A DNA stretch of 7,791 bases from an uncultured Actinomyces sp. GTDB taxonomy: Bacteria > Actinomycetota > Actinomycetes > Actinomycetales > Actinomycetaceae. Location of the stretch: NCBI GenBank assembly GCA_945949035.1, contig CAMFDH010000057.1, positions 1 to 7,791 of the forward strand. Reading direction: 5' to 3'. Positions 1 to 7,791 of this stretch are shown here, piece after piece. Numbering within the stretch: the stretch's first letter is position 1; every line of letters starts with the position of its first letter. The position numbers were made by a program, and so were the translations under genes. Below the pieces are notes generated by a model, which worked only from the letters and a program-made list of their open reading frames with translations, had not been told where the DNA came from and searched no databases.

Positions 1-958
1 CGGGTAGCGCAGGAAGTTCAGCGCGCAGCTGCTCAATCCACGCACGGTCCGGGACCATGGGAGGTAGATCGGGGTCCGGGAAGTAGCGGTAGTCATCAGC
101 GTCAGACTTGGGACGACCGGATGAGGTCGTCCCATCGGCCTCGTGGAAGTGACGGGTCTCCTGGACGATCGACTCACCCGCGTTGAGGCGCTCAGCCTGA
201 CGGGCGACCTCGAAGCGAACCGCACGGTCAACGGAGCGGAACGAGTTGACGTTCTTGGTCTCGGTACGCGTTCCCAGCGGGTCGTCCTCGGACTTACGCA
301 GCGAAACGTTGACATCGGCACGAACGTTGCCGCGTTCCATGCGCGCCTCAGAAATATCGAGAGTACGAAAGATGTCCCGCAGGGTCTGCACGTAGGCCGC
401 AGCGATTTCAGCCGAGCGTTCGCGGCCCTCGGTAAACGGCCTCGAGACGATCTCTACCAGCGGCACTGAGGAACGGTTGTAGTCCACCAGCGAGTAGTCG
501 GCGCCGTGAATCCGGGTGCCACCACCGACGTGGTTCAGCTTGCCCGCGTCCTCTTCCATGTGAGCACGTTCGATCTCGACGCGGTAGGTCGCACCATCGG
601 AGAGCTCGACATCCACGTACCCGTCGTAGGCGATGGGCGCGGAGGACTGGGAGATTTGGTAGGCCTTGGGAAGGTCCGGGTAGAAGTAGTGCTTGCGAGC
701 AAAGAACGTCTCTTCAGCAATCTTGCAGTTGAGGGCGAGACCGAGGCGAATCGCAGACTCAAGGGCCTTCTCGTTGAAAACAGGAAGGGTCCCGGGGAGT
801 CCGACAGAAACTTCGTTCACCGACATGTTCGGCTCGGCGAAAAACTCTTGGGGTGAGTCATCGAAGGCCTTGGTAGCCGTGTTCAGTTCAACGTGAACCT
901 CGAGGCCGAGCGTAGGTTGGTAGGTCTTAACGGCCTCTTCATAGGTCATTTTTGCCAC
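1..958 (-). CDS. gatB: Asp/Glu-tRNA amidotransferase subunit B, 3' end missing
   Basis: GatB binds the mischarged Glu-tRNA-Gln (or Asp-tRNA-Asn), activates its carboxylate with ATP and uses ammonia channelled from GatA to form the amide, in the cytoplasmic GatCAB complex. About 319 residues are visible of a family that is usually near 480-500; the rest lies beyond the left edge. Family motifs seen in order are GLEVHVEL (residues 18-25), PGTLPVFN, YPDLPKAYQIS, HMEEDAGKLNH, DYNRSSVPLVEIVS, ERGNVRADVNVSLR, ETKNVNSFRSV and DDYRYFPDPDLPPM. The visible part covers the catalytic cradle; the helical and YqeY-like tail domains are missing. The start is a choice between GTG at 958 and in-frame ATG at 949. 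I prefer GTG because GGAAGG lies 11 bases before it but 20 before the ATG. The gene begins 4 bp after the gatA stop, so it is the last gene of gatCAB. Identity is very secure; the start is less so. Confidence 0.95.
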   Translation of the reverse strand, partial: MAKMTYEEAVKTYQPTLGLEVHVELNTATKAFDDSPQEFFAEPNMSVNEVSVGLPGTLPVFNEKALESAIRLGLALNCKIAEETFFARKHYFYPDLPKAYQISQSSAPIAYDGYVDVELSDGATYRVEIERAHMEEDAGKLNHVGGGTRIHGADYSLVDYNRSSVPLVEIVSRPFTEGRERSAEIAAAYVQTLRDIFRTLDISEARMERGNVRADVNVSLRKSEDDPLGTRTETKNVNSFRSVDRAVRFEVARQAERLNAGESIVQETRHFHEADGTTSSGRPKSDADDYRYFPDPDLPPMVPDRAWIEQLRAELPALP

Positions 959-962
959 GGAG

Positions 963-2501
963 TTACTTACCTTCCGAGTCGTTGCGTGCGGGGGCCGGAG
1001 TCGAGTAGTCGTCGAGGTAGCGGGGGGCCACCACGTCTTCTGCAACCAGCTCTTCGATAGCGGAGGCGACCCTGTAGAGCAGGGCGTCCTCACGCTGGTG
1101 AGCCACCACCTGGATGGCGGTAGGCAGGCCATTGGAGTCGATACCATTCGGAAGCGACAGGGCGGGCAGTCCGGCCAGGTTGGCGGGAATGGTGGCAACA
1201 TCGTTGAGATAGGCCTCAACCGGGCTCTTCACCTCACGCTCAAACGGGAACGCGGTCCCGAGGGCGGTGGGAGAAACGTAGACGTCAGCCTGCTCGAAGA
1301 GGCGCTCCAGATCCTCACGGATCAGGGTGCGCATACGCAGGGCCGCGCCGAAGTAGGCATCGTAGTTGCCGGCACGAAGGACGCGGGTTCCCATGATGAT
1401 GCGACGTTTGACCTCTGGGCCAAAGCCGTTGTCACGGGTGTAGGCCATGACCTCGTTGACCGTGGGGTTCGGCTTGTCCGGAACCCAGCGGGTGCCGTAG
1501 CGGATCCCGTCGAAACGGGCCAGGTTGGATGAGGCCTCAGCGGGCAGGATCATGTAGTAGGTCGGGAAGGCGTACTTGATCGACGGCAGCGAGAGGTGAA
1601 CGATCTGGGCGCCCGCGGCTTCAAGCTCGGCCAGGGTGCGCTCAAAGTTCGCCCGAACGTCCTCTTCGTAATTCTCTTCCATGATCTCGTTGACCACGGC
1701 GACCCGAAGCCCCTCAATGGCCTTCTTGCCACCCGTGGTCTCCATGACCTCGAGCATCGACCCGTGCTCCTCATTCAGTGAGGTGGCATCCTTCGGGTCG
1801 TGTCCCGCAATGATGTCCTGCAGTGCAGCAGCATCGGCCAGGTTGCGGGCTGCGGGGCCGACCTGGTCCAGTGAGGAAGCAAGAGCGATCGCGCCGTAGC
1901 GTGAGATGCGCCCGTAGGTGGGCTTGACTCCCACCGTTCCGGTCAGCATGGCGGGCTGGCGAATCGAACCGCCCGTGTCAGAGCCAAGGGCGAGGGGAAC
2001 CATGTAGGACGCCACCGCCGCTGCCGAACCACCACCGGAACCACCCGGCGCACGCGTCATGTCCCAGGGGTTCTTGGTCGGTCCAAATGCTGAGAACTCG
2101 GTGCCGGAACCCATGGCGAACTCATCCAGGTTGGTCTTGCCAACGATGGGTAGGCGGGCGGCCTTGAGGCGTGCCACGACCGTCGCATCGTAGGGAGGAA
2201 CCCAGCCCTCGAGGATCTTCGAGGCCGCCGTGGTCTCAAGACCACTGGTGACGATGTTGTCCTTGACGGCCACGGGAACGCCGGCCAGGGGGTGCAGCTC
2301 GGCGCCCTGGGCGCGCAGCTCATCCACCTCCTGTGCGGTGGCGAGAGCACCTTCCGCGTCAACAGCCAGGAAGGCGTTGAGGCTGGGGTTGAGCTCTTCG
2401 ATTCGAGCCAGTGATGCCTCTACCAGTTCGGTTGAGGTGACGCGGCCTTCACGCAGCGCCTCTGCCATCTCAAGGGCAGAAAGTTTCATCAAGTCAGTCA
2501 T
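963..2501 (-). CDS. gatA: Asp/Glu-tRNA amidotransferase subunit A (amidase)
   Basis: GatA is the glutaminase subunit of GatCAB: it hydrolyses glutamine and passes ammonia through a tunnel to GatB. The protein is 512 residues, close to the usual 480-500. The amidase-signature Ser-cisSer-Lys triad is intact: Lys80 in VPVAVKDNI, Ser155 in PGGSGGGSAAAVA and Ser179 in GSDTGGSIRQPA, one residue off the published S. aureus numbering (79/154/178). Later family blocks include GVKPTYGRISRYG, EASSNLARFDGIRYG, EVKRRIIMGT and YLNDVATIPANLAGLP. Blocks that as I recall usually read GTYALSAGYYDAYY and SPTAPTTAF here read GTRVLRAGNYDAYF and SPTALGTAF, so the protein is somewhat diverged but apparently functional. 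Its ATG overlaps the gatC stop by one base (TGATG) and follows a strong AGGAGG, indicating translational coupling. Met5 is an alternative start but sits too far from that site. Confidence 0.98.
   Translation of the reverse strand: MTDLMKLSALEMAEALREGRVTSTELVEASLARIEELNPSLNAFLAVDAEGALATAQEVDELRAQGAELHPLAGVPVAVKDNIVTSGLETTAASKILEGWVPPYDATVVARLKAARLPIVGKTNLDEFAMGSGTEFSAFGPTKNPWDMTRAPGGSGGGSAAAVASYMVPLALGSDTGGSIRQPAMLTGTVGVKPTYGRISRYGAIALASSLDQVGPAARNLADAAALQDIIAGHDPKDATSLNEEHGSMLEVMETTGGKKAIEGLRVAVVNEIMEENYEEDVRANFERTLAELEAAGAQIVHLSLPSIKYAFPTYYMILPAEASSNLARFDGIRYGTRWVPDKPNPTVNEVMAYTRDNGFGPEVKRRIIMGTRVLRAGNYDAYFGAALRMRTLIREDLERLFEQADVYVSPTALGTAFPFEREVKSPVEAYLNDVATIPANLAGLPALSLPNGIDSNGLPTAIQVVAHQREDALLYRVASAIEELVAEDVVAPRYLDDYSTPAPARNDSEGK
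970..975 (-). promoter_or_regulatory. Ribosome binding site for gatB
   Basis: GGAAGG on the minus strand lies inside the last codons of gatA. It ends 11 bases before the GTG at 958 and 20 before the ATG at 949, which is why the GTG is taken as the start. The spacing to GTG is slightly long. Confidence 0.5.
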
Positions 2502-2803
2502 CAGTCCTCCTCAAGGATTCGCGGAACTTCAAACATTCCCTCTGAGGCGGCGGGCGCCTGAGCCAGGAGGACCTCACGGTCAATCGTGCCCCCGATGACA
2601 TCGGGACGCATGACGTTGGTGAGGGGAATGGGAAGACCGGTTTGCGGAGTATCGCCCTCAACAGCGGCCGCCACCGAGTCAATCGCCTCTGCGATTGCGG
2701 TGAGATCCTCTGCTAACTGGGAGATTTCTGCCTCTGAAAGAGCGATGCAGGCGAGGTCGGCGAGTTCCGCCACCTCATCCTTTGTGACTGTCGTGTTTGC
2801 CAT
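2501..2803 (-). CDS. gatC: Asp/Glu-tRNA amidotransferase subunit C
   Basis: GatC is the small subunit that wraps around the GatA-GatB interface and stabilises the amidotransferase. The protein is 100 residues, the normal size. It starts MANTTVTKDEVAELADLACI, which matches the family N-terminal helix (usually ...eeVehLAkLArl...), followed by LSEAEISQLAEDLTAI, a helical segment, and the C-terminal core LTNVMRPDVI near residues 61-70. The frame stays open upstream to 3025, but that extension (an extra 74 residues) runs antisense through the cls gene and does not look like GatC, so ATG at 2803 is taken as the start. There is no Shine-Dalgarno before it; TAAACT lies 7 bases upstream, so the operon mRNA probably starts at or next to this ATG. 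It is the first gene of gatC-gatA-gatB. Confidence 0.95.
   Translation of the reverse strand: MANTTVTKDEVAELADLACIALSEAEISQLAEDLTAIAEAIDSVAAAVEGDTPQTGLPIPLTNVMRPDVIGGTIDREVLLAQAPAASEGMFEVPRILEED
2506..2511 (-). promoter_or_regulatory. Ribosome binding site for gatA
   Basis: A perfect AGGAGG on the minus strand lies 4 bases before the gatA ATG, inside the last codons of gatC. It supports Met1 over Met5 and fits coupled translation across the TGATG stop-start overlap. Confidence 0.7.
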
Positions 2804-2810
2804 GGGTGCC

Positions 2811-2816
2811 AGTTTA
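2811..2816 (-). promoter_or_regulatory. Probable -10 box of the gatCAB promoter (leaderless)
   Basis: TAAACT on the minus strand fits the actinobacterial TANNNT consensus and ends 7 bases before the gatC ATG, so transcription would begin at about the start codon. No Shine-Dalgarno lies between. I see no convincing -35 hexamer at 16-18 bp, which is common for this promoter type. This is inference from spacing and motif only. Confidence 0.55.
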
Positions 2817-2830
2817 CCGCGCCAATTGCG

Positions 2831-2836
2831 TAGGCT
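2831..2836 (+). promoter_or_regulatory. Probable -10 box of the cardiolipin synthase-like gene (leaderless)
   Basis: TAGGCT fits TANNNT and ends 6 bases before the ATG at 2843, with no Shine-Dalgarno in between. This is the spacing expected when the mRNA begins at the A of the start codon. No good -35 is seen. Confidence 0.5.
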
Positions 2837-2842
2837 GGGCCT

Positions 2843-7791
<4,949 letters not shown>

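Noticed and set aside
1098..1532. 144-codon plus-strand open frame
   Set aside because: It is antisense to conserved GatA sequence and has no independent support.

Overview
The window looks like an ordinary chromosomal housekeeping segment of a moderately high-GC actinobacterium. The evidence is the GC-rich third codon positions, a LigA with the actinobacterial core plus inserts I remember from Bifidobacterium and Actinomycetaceae, a GatCAB amidotransferase (so tRNA-Gln is charged indirectly), and operon-head genes that lack a Shine-Dalgarno and carry a TANNNT box 6-7 bases before the ATG, the usual look of leaderless actinobacterial transcripts. Bifidobacteriaceae or Actinomycetaceae is my best guess; the genus cannot be fixed by eye.

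Layout, left to right: gatB (minus, 3' end off the left edge), gatA (minus) and gatC (minus) form a tight gatC-gatA-gatB operon read right to left. Divergent from gatC, across a 39-bp gap, is a membrane-anchored phospholipase D-family cardiolipin synthase-like gene (plus, 2843-4138). It converges on ligA (minus, 4135-6504), and the two stop codons overlap inside one CTAG. Divergent from ligA is a large gene running off the right edge (plus, from about 6521). It encodes an FHA domain, two membrane segments and the start of an FtsK/SpoIIIE-type ATPase, an arrangement like the EssC/EccC motor of type VII secretion.

How the genes relate: GatC, GatA and GatB form one heterotrimer that converts Glu-tRNA-Gln to Gln-tRNA-Gln. 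LigA seals DNA nicks, and in many actinobacteria its gene sits beside gatCAB on the same strand; here the phospholipase D gene lies between them in opposite orientation. The FHA-FtsK gene is the most interesting item, because its neighbours beyond the right edge would show whether this is a secretion locus. No gene-free stretch exceeds 300 bases: the only gaps are 4 bp (gatA-gatB), 39 bp (gatC/cls) and 16 bp (ligA/FHA-FtsK), the last becoming about 178 bp if the FHA gene starts further in. I saw no tRNA, rRNA, insertion sequence, CRISPR array or prophage.
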